A stretch of 64,000 bases of DNA from Tupaia tana (GCA_026018925.1 JAKSZU010000031.1:11217148-11281147), one strand, 5' to 3'; shown: positions 10,013 to 20,900, numbered from the stretch's first letter. Numbers and translations: made by a program. The notes: generated by a model from the letters alone, not told the origin.

Positions 10013-10290
10013 CTTTTTTTTTTTTTTTTTTTAAGTTTATGTCTTAAGACAACTGTTATTTTTTTTAAGTTTATGTCTTCAATGAGTGAGAGAGAGAGAC
10101 ACACACACAGGCAGACTCTCAATATGATCTTAGCCCTAAATCCCAACCCCAGCCTCCCCCAGCCCCAATCATGGTCATGTCCACACAGCATACATAAGGA
10201 GGTCCTGGAATTTGAACCTGGGACCTTTCCATGCAGTTTTGGCATAATAGAGCTCTGAGTTACCTCTGTACCATTCCTGCTGTCCACGAG
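10013..10290 (-). mobile_element. SINE B
   Basis: Second SINE family. On the minus strand a tRNA-like head near 10200-10288 (GGTCCCAGGTTCAAATTCC is its B-box-like part) is followed by a G/T-rich body, (TC)n and a TTTAAGTTTATGTCTT/poly-T tail at the left. It shares no body blocks with family A. Confidence 0.6.
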
Positions 10291-10395
10291 CTGTTTTAAA
10301 TAACCAGGGAGCCAAGGCAAGGCAGGGCGGCAGGGAGGTGGTGACAAGCTAACCAATAAGACTCCTCCACCATGTGGCCAAAATATAGTTTAACT

Positions 10396-10660
10396 ATTTT
10401 TAAGTTTATGTATTGCTTTTCTCTATGAGTGAGACAGAGAGTTGCAGAGAGATAGAACGTCCCCAGTAGGGTCTTGATGGTGCAGTCCACCTCTAGCTTC
10501 AACCTACCCTAGGGACAATGGTGACCTGAGCATTCAGGGACGTCTCCAGGTATAAACCCAGAAGCGTCCCACGTGAGTTAACAACTTAGGGTGTCGCTTT
10601 TCATCTCTGTCCCACTCTGCCCCATATGAGGTTCTACTGAGACCCAGGTACTCACTCCTC
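10396..10660 (-). mobile_element. SINE B
   Basis: Again begins at the left with TTTTTAAGTTTATGTATTGC and GAGTGAGACAGAGAG, as in the copy at 10013-10290. The head half is diverged. Confidence 0.55.
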
Positions 10661-10684
10661 AGGAGCTACACATAAAACAGAAGT

Positions 10685-10903
10685 GGGCCAGCAGTGAAGG
10701 TGCTAGACTTCCACATGATTGACCATGGTTTGATTCCCAGACCCAGAGCCTTGAAACTCACACGGGCGAGAGGAGGAAAATGGAGGAGAAGGGATTGCAG
10801 CATGGCCACCCACCCTGGTGGGTGATTTCTCACTTTCTCTCTCTCTCTCTGTCTTTTTGGTGAGTGCATGTGCCCAATAGCAAAAATCTCTCTAAAAAAA
10901 ACA
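10685..10903 (+). mobile_element. SINE A1/A3, internally deleted
   Basis: The head (GGTGCTAGACTTCCACATG) runs to CACACGGGCG and jumps to AGAGGAGGAAAATGG, losing the GTGTGCGTGCCCAAGATC block. Palindrome present as CCACCCTGGTGGGTG. Confidence 0.8.
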
Positions 10904-10970
10904 CAAAACCAAATTGAAACAACCATAATGTGAAAGTTGACTTCAACCATCATGACAGTATCAGCACCAG

Positions 10971-10972
<2 letters not shown>

Positions 10973-11022
<50 letters not shown>
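10973..11022. repeat. (TA)n microsatellite
   Basis: About 25 uninterrupted TA units. Confidence 0.95.
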
Positions 11023-11023
<1 letters not shown>

Positions 11024-11598
11024 AGGTGGCCAGATACCTTCGTGGAAAGAATTGAGATTGTGTATCTGTTTGGAATGAAGCTATCCCAGCTCTTTGGGAA
11101 ATTCCATTTGCATGGAGGTGCAGTCAGGGCTGCTAAAAATAGAATAATTTAATAACCCTCAGGTCAGTCGTTTTTATTCCTTTAAATTAAGTGAAAGAAC
11201 TTATTAGTTTAATTTTAAACTGGCTCAATTTGCTTATGAATATAAGTAAATTAACTCTAAGTACATAAAATGTAAGTATTATTATGGAAATTTTAAAAAG
11301 CAATTGGAAGCAGAAAACATATTGCAATTACTTGCAAGTGAAGCTGCTCTCTGGATTTTTTTTTTTTTATTCTTTACAAGTCTTACTCAGTAAGATGTCA
11401 AAATTTCTCTACTATAATGCATAATTTTACTTATGATCATTTATAAATTTCTTGTTTTGCTTACTTTTATAGATGTCCCAAGCATAGATTGTTTATTGAT
11501 TTATTTTTAAGTTGTTAAACTTTCACACTAAGCTACTACTCGAAAGACTCTTTGCCCCATAACCTTACCTGGAAGAAATGCTACTCATCTTCAAATCA
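11023..11598. other. Unique AT-rich DNA
   Basis: No SINE or gene signal recognised over about 575 bp. The composition is strongly AT-rich. Confidence 0.5.
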
Positions 11599-11610
11599 AA
11601 CTGGATTTTT

Positions 11611-11831
11611 TTTTTTTTTTGAGAGTTTTTTTTCTTTGACAGAAAGCAAAAAGTCACCCCCCAGGGGGGATGGCCACTCCACAATCCCTTCTCCTCCATT
11701 CTCCTCTCGGGATCTTGGGCACACACACACACATGCACCTGGTGCGAGTTTAAGCCACCCGGTCTGGGACTCGAACCACGGTCGACTATATGGGACTCCA
11801 GCAACGAAGCCATATGCCAACTGCCGGTCCC
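11611..11831 (-). mobile_element. SINE A1, tail end shortened
   Basis: The region between GAGAGTTTTTTTTC and the palindrome CACCCCCCAGGGGGGAT has lost the GGGCGCGTG box. Flanks AAACTGGATTTT (about 11598) and AAATTGGATTTT (about 11833) are an aged TSD. Confidence 0.85.
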
Positions 11832-12049
11832 GAAATTGGATTTTAAGCTCTATATAGAAATGTTTTATTCTTACATTTATATTTCGGTAATGTGTTCACA
11901 ATAAAATGTACTTAATAAAAATAAACTTGTACCTGTAACATATAAATTTATAATATGTATCAATAGATTATATACAGCACAGTATGTATGTCTTTCAGCC
12001 ATATAGGATAAAAATTGTTATCCTTTTATATTTTAGGGAGGATTTATTT

Positions 12050-12197
12050 TATTTTTTTTTTTTTGGAGAGGTTTTTGCTATAGGGCGCGTGCACTCGCCA
12101 GACAGACAGAGAGAGACAAAGAGACAGAAAGCAAGAAATCACCCCCCCAGGGGGGATGGCCATGCCGCAATCCCTTCTCCATTCTCCTCTCGGGAGA
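12050..12197 (-). mobile_element. SINE A1, 5' truncated
   Basis: Only the 3' half is present: tail, GGGCGCGTGCACTCGCC, palindrome, and CCATTCTCCTCTCGGGA. The whole head is missing, as expected for incomplete reverse transcription. Confidence 0.85.
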
Positions 12198-12378
12198 CCC
12201 CAAAACTATGCATGGATATAAACTTGTTTGCACCGTAATAAATGCATGCTTAAACTATAACTTTCCACCCACTTTTTGAGTACCCTTGTACAGGGGAACT
12301 TGGGTAATTGATGAATTAGGATGGCATATTAGAAATAATTGAGAGATTTTTGCTTATTTGTTTAGAATAGACTTACTC

Positions 12379-12652
12379 GGGACCAGCAGATGGTGTAATG
12401 GTTGGTTACATTGCTAGATTCTGCCACAGTCGACTGTGGTTCGAGTCCCAGACCCGGTGGCTTAAGACTCATGCCAGGCATGTGTGTGTGAGTGGCCAAG
12501 ATCCCAAGAAGAGAATGGAGGAGAAAAGACTGTGGCATGGCCACCCTCCCTGGGAGGGTGATTTCTGACTGTCTCTCTGTCTCTCTCCATCTTTCTAGTG
12601 AGCGCACGCACCCTATAGCAAAAGTCTCTCTCTCTCAAAAAAAAAAAAAAAT
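12379..12652 (+). mobile_element. SINE A1
   Basis: GGGACCAGCAGATGGTGTAATGG with a GGTT duplication after it, B box GGTTCGAGTCC intact, palindrome CCACCCTCCCTGGGAGGGTG kept as a changed but still self-complementary stem. Confidence 0.85.
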
Positions 12653-12771
12653 ACTTGTTCAATATTTTGGAGTATTATGGTATCTATCTCTTCTTTGATG
12701 TGATTTTCCTACATATGGCCATTAAAAAGAAATGAAGGAATTTCAGCTCACTGATTCATGACGTTAGTTCT

Positions 12772-12963
12772 TTTTTTCAAAGGTTTATTTATTTAATTTT
12801 ATTTATTCATTCATTTATTTTAATTTGACCAAAGAGAGACACAGAGAAAGGAAGAGAGAGAGAGAGGGAAGGTGAGAAAGCAAACCACCCGGTCCAGGAC
12901 TCAAACCTTAGTCGGCCATGTGGGAGTGTCCACTGCCTTAACCACCATGCCACCTGCTGGTCC
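12772..12963 (-). mobile_element. SINE A2
   Basis: Tail TTATTTATTCATTCATTTATTTTA, GGTCAA box as TTTGACCAAAGAG, head CCACCTGCTGGTCC. Flanks TTCATGACGTTAGTTCTTTT and TTCATGGTGTGAGTTCTTTT are an aged TSD. Confidence 0.85.
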
Positions 12964-12984
12964 TTTCATGGTGTGAGTTCTTTT

Positions 12985-13773
12985 AATGTTATTTTACAAA
13001 TGATGTTTAGGATTAATGGCTATTTGGAAATATACCCGTGAATGAGCAGTGAAAGGCATGATGGGACATTCCTGTGATAAAAGTTATGGTAGAACAACTT
13101 CAGTGTTCTTACACGGAATGACTGTAACGCTAACTTGTTTCCCAAAGCGTGACCATTCATTTAACAAAGTTAGAGGGGGCTGAATTGTGCCACTAGCCAA
13201 ATAGGAGCTCAAACTATGATTTGTTATGTCATCAAATAGCTATTCTACCTACGTCCAAGTCTTCTATTTTCATAGACTTTTGGCATTTTATACTTCCTAG
13301 TAACAGAGATAAGAGGTACTGGCCCAGAGGACTTATTTTTAGCTTTTCCCTTTTCATCAAACACAATGACTTTATTTTATCTTTAAGAACTTAAAAGATC
13401 AGTAACTATACTACCGTGAATCTGAATCTGATCTAACAAGGATACAGTTACGTGGACTTTTAATAGCTAAGTAGGTTAATGGTAATTATTGGAGAGACTT
13501 ATGTCCTGCAACTTCAACTGAAATTTGAACAGATCATTTCACCGGTGTCATTTGGAATTGGGTCTAAAAAGTCTATCTGCCTTTTTTACTTGGAGACTTT
13601 AACTGATTTTATTCTTCCTCCCTCTCCGTATTATTTTACTTTTCTTTTGGCCTGGGTGATCAGCCCGTCCCCCCATGGACTGTGGTTACATGACCATCCT
13701 TTCCCCTCCATTTCTTCAACCTGTCAGTAGTTGGGGCAGGCAGGCACGTACACTCAACATGTTTCTTTCATGT
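12985..13773. other. Unique DNA, nothing recognised
   Basis: About 790 bp. An 83-codon frame at 13479-13730 has no splice or homology support that I can see. Confidence 0.5.
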
Positions 13774-13932
13774 TTTTAAAGAATTATTTCATTTAACTTT
13801 ATTTATTTATTAGTATTGTTGTTAGTATTTTTCATTTGACCAGACAGAGAGAGAGAGAGAGAGAGGGAAAGTGAGAAAGCAAGCCGCTAGGTCTGGGACT
13901 TGGATGGCAGTTGGCCATGTGGGAGTCCAGCG
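13774..13932 (-). mobile_element. SINE A2, 5' truncated
   Basis: Tail with TTATTTATTAGTATTGTTG, (GA)n at 13850-13864, and TGGCCATGTGGGAGTCCAGCGT where it stops. The last 20 or so bases of the head are missing. Confidence 0.8.
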
Positions 13933-13984
13933 TCAGTATTTAAGGTGTCATTATTGCTGGTGTTGCTATATATAATATTATCCG

Positions 13985-14222
13985 GAGACCAGCAGGGGGT
14001 GTAATGGTTATGTCACTGGACTCCTGTGTAGTCAACCATGGTTCAAGTCCCGGACATGGTGGCTTAAATCTCATGCCAGGTGCATGTGCATGTATGCCCA
14101 AAATCCTGAGAGAAAGGACTGTGGCATGGCCATCCTCCCTGGGGGGGTGGTGGTGATTTCTCACTTTCTGTCTCTCTTGCGAATACACTCACCCTATAGC
14201 AAAAATACCTCTGTAAAAAAAC
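13985..14222 (+). mobile_element. SINE A1
   Basis: GGAGACCAGCAGGGGGTGTAATGG to ACCCTATAGCAAAAATACC. The GGAGGAGAAGG block is shortened to GAGAGAAAGG. Confidence 0.8.
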
Positions 14223-14261
14223 CCAAGCAAATAATATTAGCAGCAATATCACAATGACAAC

Positions 14262-14462
14262 ATTTTAATTAATGAATCAATTAATTTCCATGAGAGACAC
14301 AGAGAGAGGCACCCAGAGTGTCTTCACCCATGACCCACTTGCAAGCCGAGACAACCAGGACCACGGGCATGCACACAGGACATCACGGGGTGTGAACCTG
14401 GCACCTTCCCGTGTGGCTTCAACATCACCAAGCATTGCATTACCACGGCGGCTGGCTCATAA
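14262..14462 (-). mobile_element. SINE B
   Basis: ATGAGAGACACAGAGAGAGG at the tail side, GGCACCCAGAGTG body, and a GGTGTGAACCTGGCACC head segment ending in CATTACCACGGCGGCTGGC. Confidence 0.6.
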
Positions 14463-14543
14463 TTGACTATCGCGGTTGGCGTGATTACTCGGGGTGGAGA
14501 GATCCAGACAGGAGGCTGGCAGGGCTGGCTCCTGTGCAGGATA

Positions 14544-14545
<2 letters not shown>

Positions 14546-14587
<42 letters not shown>

Positions 14588-14627
14588 GCATGTGTGTGTG
14601 CGTGTGCATGTGTGTGCGTGTGTTGGG
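14546..14627. repeat. (TG)n microsatellite with CG interruptions
   Basis: TG units with GCGTGTGCATG interruptions. Flanked by B-like sequence (CAATGCTCTCTCCCGAGGGC at about 14661). Confidence 0.9.
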
Positions 14628-15090
14628 GAGAGGGAGCTATGAGACCCTGCTGTGCAGAGTCAATGCTCTCTCCCGAGGGCAGCTGGCCCATCTAAAAGCC
14701 ATCAGTCCTGGGTGTCTTGCACCCCATGGAAAGCCCGCAGTAGCCTCATCCATTCTCACTCTTCTGAAAGCACCTTTTTGACTTCAAATCCTCTAAGGCT
14801 GTAGCCTGGCAGACCGATTCCAGCATGAATGAAAGTCCTTCGCGTTCAGAATCAGGCACAAACGTTCACATTCTTGTCTCCAGTGTCTCCGAGCGCGCGG
14901 CTTTCTGGCTCCCTCACTGCAACCCCTGTGCGCCGCTCCATTTCACCAGTGGTGTCATCTCTCCGGGGTGTCACCTTGTAACACCTAGGAGCTGATCAGA
15001 AGGCGTGGATGTGTCCATGCATCAGGGACAGACTGTCTTCTGGCAAACCAGGGTTTCTAAACTTTTTCATTGTTCATTGTTTTTTTCAGA
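14628..15090. other. Unique, partly CpG-rich DNA
   Basis: Contains GAGCGCGCGGC near 14891 and several CpGs. No gene or repeat identified with confidence. The first 60 bp may be B-like. Confidence 0.4.
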
Positions 15091-15092
15091 CT

Positions 15093-15283
15093 AAAAAATT
15101 ATTTTACTTTATTTATTTATTATTATTGTTTTAATTTGACCAGAGAGAGATGAAGGGCGTGTGTGTGTGTGTGTGTGTGTGTGTTGGGGGGTGGTGGAGA
15201 GGTAGTATTTAAAGCCAGCCTTCTATTCTGGAGCTTGAACCACGACCGGCATGTGGGAGTCCAACACCCCAACCAACACGCCA
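15093..15283 (-). mobile_element. SINE A2 with internal (GT)n
   Basis: Tail TTATTTATTATTATTG, TTTGACCAGAGAGAG, then a (GT)n run at 15160-15184 inside the body, head ACATGTGGG-like GGCATGTGGGAGTCC. Confidence 0.75.
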
Positions 15284-15295
15284 TTTCCTATTTTT

Positions 15296-15531
15296 CCATT
15301 TTTTTGGTCTTTGCCATAAGGCAAGTATACTTGTTGGAGAAAGACAGAAAGAATGAGATCACCCCCTGGGGGGATGGTCACACCACAATCCCTTCTCCTC
15401 CATTCTCCTCTCAGGATCTTGGGCACACAGGTTGCCCACCCAGCATGCCAGAGTTTTTAAGCCAGAGTTGAACCACAGTTGGCTACGTGGGAGACCAGCA
15501 ATAAGACCATCGCTCCATCTGCTGGTCCCAT
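15296..15531 (-). mobile_element. SINE A1
   Basis: Palindrome CACCCCCTGGGGGGATGG, CAATCCCTTCTCCTCCATTC, head CCATCTGCTGGTCCC. CGCGCC block replaced by GGTTGCCCACC. Confidence 0.8.
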
Positions 15532-15569
15532 GATCATGTTCTTATCACTGTGTTAAAAAAGTACAAGGA

Positions 15570-15672
15570 GGGGCCAGCATTTGGCATGGTGGCTAAGGCG
15601 TTGGGGTCCCACACGGCTGACCACAGTTCAAGTCCTGGACCTGGAGGCTTGCTTTCTCACTTTCCCTCTCTC

Positions 15673-15722
<50 letters not shown>

Positions 15723-15803
15723 TGGTTTCTCTCTAGTGAGCCCATGTGCCCTGTAGCAAATTAAATAATAATAGTAAATCAAAATAAATAAATAATTTTA
15801 AAA
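15570..15803 (+). mobile_element. SINE A2/A1 hybrid with long (TC)n
   Basis: Head GGCCAGCATTTGGCATGGTGG, GGCTTGCTTTCTCACTTTCCC, (TC)n at 15666-15720, then GTGAGCCCATGTGCCCTGTAG and an AATAAATAAATAATT tail. Confidence 0.8.
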
Positions 15804-15974
15804 CACAAAGCCAAGCTTCACAACATGGTGTTGGCAGTCGGTGCCCCCACATGAGGATGGATCCAGACGGCAGCCTCTGTTTCCACACTTGGACTCCCTC
15901 CCAGGAATGCCCAGGACCCTGGTTGGCTGGAAGTCTGGGACAGGTGGTGCTGTTACAGAAAGGCTGCATTGGCC

Positions 15975-16190
15975 GTCCTTCTCTTTATTTACCCAAAAGA
16001 CAGGAGAACGCTCAGTCAGAAAAGTGCTTGCACATCAATGTCTATTGCAGCATTATTCACAATTGCCAAGACATAGAACCAACCTAAATGTCCACAAACT
16101 GATGAATGGATTGGAAAAGTGTGGTATATATACTCTATGGAATACTACTCAGCCATAAAAAATAAAATAAATCAATAAACTTTTAAAAAA
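15975..16190 (+). mobile_element. L1 ORF2 C-terminal fragment
   Basis: In one + frame 16041-16165 reads MSIAALFTIAKT, a stop, NQPKCP, then VWYIYSMEYYSAIKN. This is the well-known C-terminal part of L1 ORF2. AATAAA-containing tail follows at 16162-16180. The upstream match fades near 15975. Short, stop-containing and inactive. Confidence 0.8.
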
Positions 16191-16194
16191 AGTT

Positions 16195-16444
16195 CTCGAG
16201 TTCTGCTTCCATAGTCTGGTGCTTAAGGCAGTCAGATTTCACATGGCCAGCTGTGTGGTTTGGGTCCTGGACCTGGCTGCTTGCAAAACCCCCTGGGTGC
16301 ATATGCATGCAAGCCCCAAATCCTGACAGGATGGAGACAGAGAGAAGAAGGGATTGTGGCATGACCATTCCCCATGGTGGGTGCTGCCCCACTCCTGCAT
16401 ATCTCTGTCTCTTTGTTTCTCTCTGCTGAGCATGTGTACCCTCT

Positions 16445-16479
<35 letters not shown>
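16195..16479 (+). mobile_element. SINE A3 with 30-base A tail
   Basis: Diverged head (GTGCTTAAGGCAGTCAGATTTCACATGG), GGCTGCTTGCAAAACCCCC, GAAGAAGGGATTGTGGCATG, end TGTACCCTCTAGC and A(30). Confidence 0.7.
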
Positions 16480-16483
<4 letters not shown>

Positions 16484-16535
16484 TTGAAGATATTTAAGAT
16501 ATTTAAATATTTTGAATAAAATTACACATTGATTT

Positions 16536-16723
16536 TTTTAAAAAAACATTTATCTAATTTTATTTCTTTATTATTACTTAATTACTACAGGGCATATGCA
16601 CTCACCAGAGAGAGACAGAGGCAGGAGGGAAAAGTGAGAAAGCAAGCCACCGGGTCGTGGACTCGAACTGCAGTTGGCCATATGGGAGTCCAGCGCCTTA
16701 ACCACCATGCCACCTGCTGGCCC
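16536..16723 (-). mobile_element. SINE A2
   Basis: Tail with ATTTTATTTCTTTATTATTAC, CTACAGGGCATATGCACTC box of A1 type, head GCCTTAACCACCATGCCACC. Confidence 0.8.
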
Positions 16724-17126
16724 CGTGACGGACTATTTTATAAGTAGCACAGTGAGAGTTCATTGTCTCACTCAAGTTTCCTCATGTAGTGATAATGGCC
16801 GATGCTGGTTACTTGGTTTATGGGGCTTTATTGCAATACGATCTTAATTTTAGATGGGAAAGTATATCAAAAGTTTGTGGGAAAATGAAGTTATAGTACA
16901 AGTCTTAAAACCATGATGCTACTAAAACATCCAGGAATGAATAACTGCATCTATGAGACATTTATATAAGCTATAAAACCACAGAGCTTGTCTAATCTTT
17001 AGAAAAGGGCATTTTGAAGATAGGTGGCCTTAAAAAATCCCTTCTCTATTTAATTTTTATTTTATCTTTTTAAAAAGGTTCTATTCTGGGCCAATACGTG
17101 GACAGATCTAATTCAGGTATGTTCTT
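16724..17126. other. Unique DNA with a possible mariner MITE
   Basis: Nothing else recognised. 16860-16950 (TCAAAAGTTTGTGGGAAAATG ... AAAACCATGATGCT) resembles the Hsmar2/MARNA-like MITEs listed at 20516, 37640, 44326 and 52575, but weakly. Confidence 0.4.
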
Positions 17127-17140
17127 AAATCTCTATTTTA

Positions 17141-17316
17141 GGGGCCGGCAGGTGGTGTGCTGGTTAAGGGTGTGGGACTCCCACATGGGTGACTGTGGTT
17201 CGAGTCCCAGACCAGGTGGCTTGCTTTCTTGCTTTCCCTCTGTCTCTCTCTCTGGTCAAATTAAAAAATAATGATAACCAATGAAATTCAATAAATGAAT
17301 AAATAATTCTTTTAAA
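17141..17316 (+). mobile_element. SINE A2
   Basis: GGGGCCGGCAGGTGGTGTGC, B box GGTTCGAGTCC, GGTCAAATTAAAAAATAATG and a TTCTTTT-ending tail. Aged TSD AAATCTCTATTTTA / AAATCTTTCTTTTA at 17127-17140 and 17317-17330. Confidence 0.9.
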
Positions 17317-17330
17317 AAATCTTTCTTTTA

Positions 17331-17627
17331 AAGAACTAGGACTTTAGAAAATAAGGAACTGGCTCTAAGTCCAATAGAGATTCACATGTCATTGGCCAAT
17401 ACTTAGCAAATGCCTGGGCTTTTCGTATATTTCAGATACTTTGCATGGTTAGGCATTGCTGTCCCTCAGGTGCCAGGTGGCAGCGTCGCTGTGAGACAAT
17501 GAGACATAAATGACAGAGGTCTTGGGTATGTGTCTGGGGGCTTCCCCTGAACGCTGGGTGTGTGTGCATGATCTGGGCTGCAGACATTAGGGGTATATTG
17601 CAAGCATGCACATGCACCGGGTGTGTT
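17331..17627. other. Unique DNA
   Basis: No recognised feature. Confidence 0.4.
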
Positions 17628-17666
17628 TCTTTTTTCCTTTTATTTCTTCATTTATTATTTATTATT

Positions 17667-17909
17667 TTTTGAAGAGGTTTTTGCTATAGGACGCATGCTC
17701 TCACCAGAAAGACAGAGAGACAGAAAGCGAGAAATCACCATTCGGGGGGATGGCTACGCCCCAATCCCTTCTCCTCCAGTCTCCTCTCGGGATCTTGGGC
17801 ACGTACACACATGCGCCCAGCATGAGTTTAAGCCACCGGGTCCGGGACTTGAACCGCGGCTGACTACATGGGAGTCCAGCGACATAGCCATCACACCAAC
17901 TGCTGATCC
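17667..17909 (-). mobile_element. SINE A1
   Basis: TTTTTGCTATAGGACGCATG, body CCAATCCCTTCTCCTCC, GCGCCCAGCATGAG, head AACTGCTGATCCC. The palindrome is broken (CACCATTCGGGGGGATGG). Confidence 0.85.
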
Positions 17910-17917
17910 CATCTTTT

Positions 17918-18092
17918 TAATTTTTTTTAAAAAAATATTTTATTTAACTTTATTTATTTATTTATTTTAATTTGATCAGATAGAGTGAGAGAGAGGGAAA
18001 GTGAGAAAGCAAGCCGGCAGGTCCAGGACTCAAGCCATGGTTGGCCATATGGGAGTCCAGTGCCCTTAACCACCATGCCACCCGCGAGCCCT
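17918..18092 (-). mobile_element. SINE A2
   Basis: Tail TTTATTTATTTATTTATTTTA, TTTGATCAGATAGAG, head ACCACCATGCCACCCGC. Sits between an A1 and a partial A copy. Confidence 0.85.
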
Positions 18093-18096
18093 CTGA

Positions 18097-18191
18097 ACTC
18101 CGGGTGTGTTTCAAGCCACCTGGTTCGGGACTTGAACTACAGTGACTATGTGGGAGTTCAGCGTCTTCATCATTATGCCACTTGCTGGTCA
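18097..18191 (-). mobile_element. Family A head fragment
   Basis: Contains GGGTGTGTTTCAAGCCACCTGG, GGGACTTGAACTACAG and TTATGCCACTTGCTGGTC. The body downstream of it is missing or displaced by the adjacent A2. Confidence 0.7.
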
Positions 18192-18285
18192 CCATTTGTC
18201 ATCTCTTTGTATACACTAATGTACAGTGGGTTCGAAGACCTGTCCTGGGGTCTGCATGCAAGAAACAGTTTAGAATGTGACATTT

Positions 18286-18460
18286 GGGGGCTGGCAGGTG
18301 GCGTACTGGTTAAGGTGCTGGACTCCCACCTGGCCTACCACGGTTCAAGTCCTGGACTTGGTGGCTAGCTTTCTTTTCTCTCTTTCCCTCTCTGTCTCTC
18401 TCTGGTGAACACAGGTGCCCTATAACAAACTGAAAAACAAGAATAATCGTAAATAACATG
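18286..18460 (+). mobile_element. SINE A2/A1 hybrid
   Basis: GGGGGCTGGCAGGTGGCGTACTGG, GGTGGCTAGCTTTC, (TC)n, then GGTGAACACAGGTGCCCTATAAC. Confidence 0.8.
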
Positions 18461-19144
18461 AATACTTTGGAAAGAACTGTGTGAAGTTTCCTGAAATGAC
18501 TGAGATGTCTCATACTCTCCAATATTTTATGAGCTCTCCTATGAAACAGAGGCAGGAAAAGAGTCGAGTGTTATTCCTATTTAAACTGCATGGCATATGG
18601 CTGTGCGTTAAAATTCATCATACAAATTTATGTTGTGATTTGTTTTCCTCTGTAGTGTTAAGTTTCACTGTGGAACCCTAGAGCTGAAATGAATCAACAT
18701 CTCAAGGATAATTGTCTGCCAGTCATGCTCAGAATACACACTTGAGAAGTGTTCATTTAATGCATAGGATGAACTTTTTTTTCCCCACATTCAACTTGCT
18801 GTGTGTTGTCTATGGTTTTATGAATTCACTCGTATTACGTTAAGAGGGATAGAATCTGCCCGGCCATAGGGATAGTTTCCATAACATGAAATTAACATTG
18901 ACAACAACCACAGAGAGAGAGAGAGAGAGAGTAGGGGGGATAAAAATCTTAGAAGGAAGGATCGACAAGATCTTGAGACTACCTCTGAAGCTTGAAAGAG
19001 CAAAAACAGATTCATCTTGTTACTGACAAACAAGCAGAAAGGCTGAGAGGAAGAAAAGGTGGCGTACTGAAATTCTACACTCTTCTGTCTGTTGCGATAA
19101 CTCCTTCAGGAAACCAAGTGATAGTGTGAGGAACCTGGGTTAAT
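18461..19144. other. Unique DNA with a short (GA)n
   Basis: (GA)n at 18911-18931. No family or gene recognised in the remaining sequence. Confidence 0.5.
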
Positions 19145-19159
19145 CAAACTTAGATTCTT

Positions 19160-19430
19160 TTTTTTTTTTTTTTTTTTTGAGAGGTTTTCGCTATAGGGCG
19201 CGTTTGCTCGCCAGACAGACAGAGAGAGACATAGAGACAGAAAGCGAGAAATCACCCCCCAGAGGGGATGGCCATGCCACAATTCCTTCTCCTCCATTCT
19301 CCTCTCGGGATCTTGGGCATGCACACACACACACCCGGCGTGAGTTTTAAGCCACCGGGTCCGGGACACGAACCACAGTCGACTACATGGGAGTCCAGCG
19401 ACATAGCCATTACGCTAACTGCTGGTTCCC
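19160..19430 (-). mobile_element. SINE A1b, young copy
   Basis: Perfect 15-bp TSD CAAACTTAGATTCTT at 19145-19159 and 19431-19445. Diagnostic TTAGCGTAATGG and GGTTCGTGTCCCGG in the head. T-run of about 20. Confidence 0.93.
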
Positions 19431-19746
19431 CAAACTTAGATTCTTAACACATACAGTGAGTTAAATATATGACTATTATTATTTTTCACCCCTCAGCATG
19501 CTGATAGGCGGAAGTAAGAACTACAAATGAAGTTGTTTTCCCAGATCTTTCCAAATCTGACAAGACTGTGTCTGCTCAGTAGAAACTGCACTCTGTTGAA
19601 CGTTGAGCTGTGAAATGAAGAAACATGCGGATTTTAGGATTTTCAATAATGAACGAAAATCTACAACGTGTTTTGGAAAGAGTCAGACTTCATTACCTGA
19701 GAGAATTTATTTCATAAGGTTGACAAAGAAATCTGTAGAAAATGTC

Positions 19747-19904
19747 TGGGCCAGCAGACAGTATGGTGGTTAAGGGTGCTGGATTCCCACTGGTGCGAGA
19801 CTTGAACCACAGGGACTATGTGGGAGTTCAGCGTCTTCACCATTACGTCACCTGCACAGTGACTGACTGCGGTTCGAGTCCCGGACCTGGTGGTTTGATT
19901 TCTT

Positions 19905-19956
<52 letters not shown>

Positions 19957-20033
19957 TCACTCTGTCCCTCTCTGGTCAAACTGAAATGGATAACTAAGTA
20001 AATAAGTAAAGTTAAATAAAATAATTCCTAAAA
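19747..20033 (+). mobile_element. SINE A2 with inverted head insert
   Basis: Begins with a normal head to GCTGGATTCCCAC. Then 19789-19856 is a minus-orientation head piece (GAGACTTGAACCACAG ... CGTCACCTGC), after which the + head resumes at GACTGCGGTTCGAGTCCCGG, followed by (TC)n 19910-19953 and tail. A 22-bp TSD with two mismatches (19725-19746 and 20034-20055) encloses the whole structure, so the foldback was present at insertion or arose in situ. Confidence 0.85.
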
Positions 20034-20177
20034 AAAGAAATCTATAGAACATGTCATTGCACTTATTTGAAATTTTTAAAGATACTAATGATGGAAGGTC
20101 TTAGTAAGCATGTTTGTTTATTAGTTTTTTGCATTTTTAATTTCTTCCTTATCATTCATTTCATTTTTATAATGTTT

Positions 20178-20421
20178 ATAGATTACATTGCTGGACTCCC
20201 ATGTAGTTGACCATGGTTCAAGTCCAGGACTCTGGCTTAAAAATCTCACACTAGGTAAGTGTGCATATGTGCCCAAGATCCCAAGAGAAGAATGGAGGAG
20301 AAAGGATTGCAGTGTGGTCTTCCCCCCTGGGGGCTGATTTCTCACTTTCTGTCCTTCTGTTTCTCTCTGTTTTTCTGGTGAGCACATGCACCCTATAGCA
20401 AAACTCTCTTTTTAAAAAAAT
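20178..20421 (+). mobile_element. SINE A1, 5' truncated
   Basis: Starts inside the head at ATTACATTGCTGGACTCCC, so the A box is missing, and runs through GAGAAGAATGGAGGAG to ACCCTATAGCAAAAC. Confidence 0.8.
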
Positions 20422-20515
20422 TATAGAGATGCATGTTTGCATCTGCCCAAATTGATGAATTGATCATTCATCTTATGGCATTTCATTGTAGGAAGGAGAC
20501 GTGGCACTTAATTAT

Positions 20516-20660
20516 ATGGGGGGCTCTCAACATGTTCTTGAAAAAAATGGAATAAAGTAGAGGCTTATTTTATACCAAAAAAAAAACCCTGATATTCATG
20601 TATTGCTTTGTCATAATATACATTTTTCCATGACCTTTTTAAAAACCTTTCATAGACAAA
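20516..20660 (+). mobile_element. Mariner-like MITE (Hsmar2/MARNA-like)
   Basis: Has GGGGGCTCTCAACATGTTCTTG, AAAAAATGGAATAAAG at one side and CATTTTTCCATGACCTTTTT at the other, a pattern shared with 37640-37770, 44326-44412 and 52575-52695. The group name is from memory. Confidence 0.5.
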
Positions 20661-20900
20661 ATATCATTCCTGATCATATAACATTTATGATTATGTCCAT
20701 CTCGTACCACTTGAGTTGGTAAAAGCAGTGTATAATCCTTAATAAGAGACATCCTTTTCAGTGACTTCTCAAGTGTCTTTCCAACATTTCACTATTTTTT
20801 CTAGTTCCATTCTAATCCTATAACTCAGTTCTCCTTTGTAGAATTTTTATTTTTTAATTTTTTTTGGACTCCTCTCTTATACTTACATATCTTCAAACTC

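Noticed and set aside
9739..10356. 205-codon minus frame
   Set aside because: Runs antisense through a mariner relic, an A1 and a B SINE. It has no coherent protein features.
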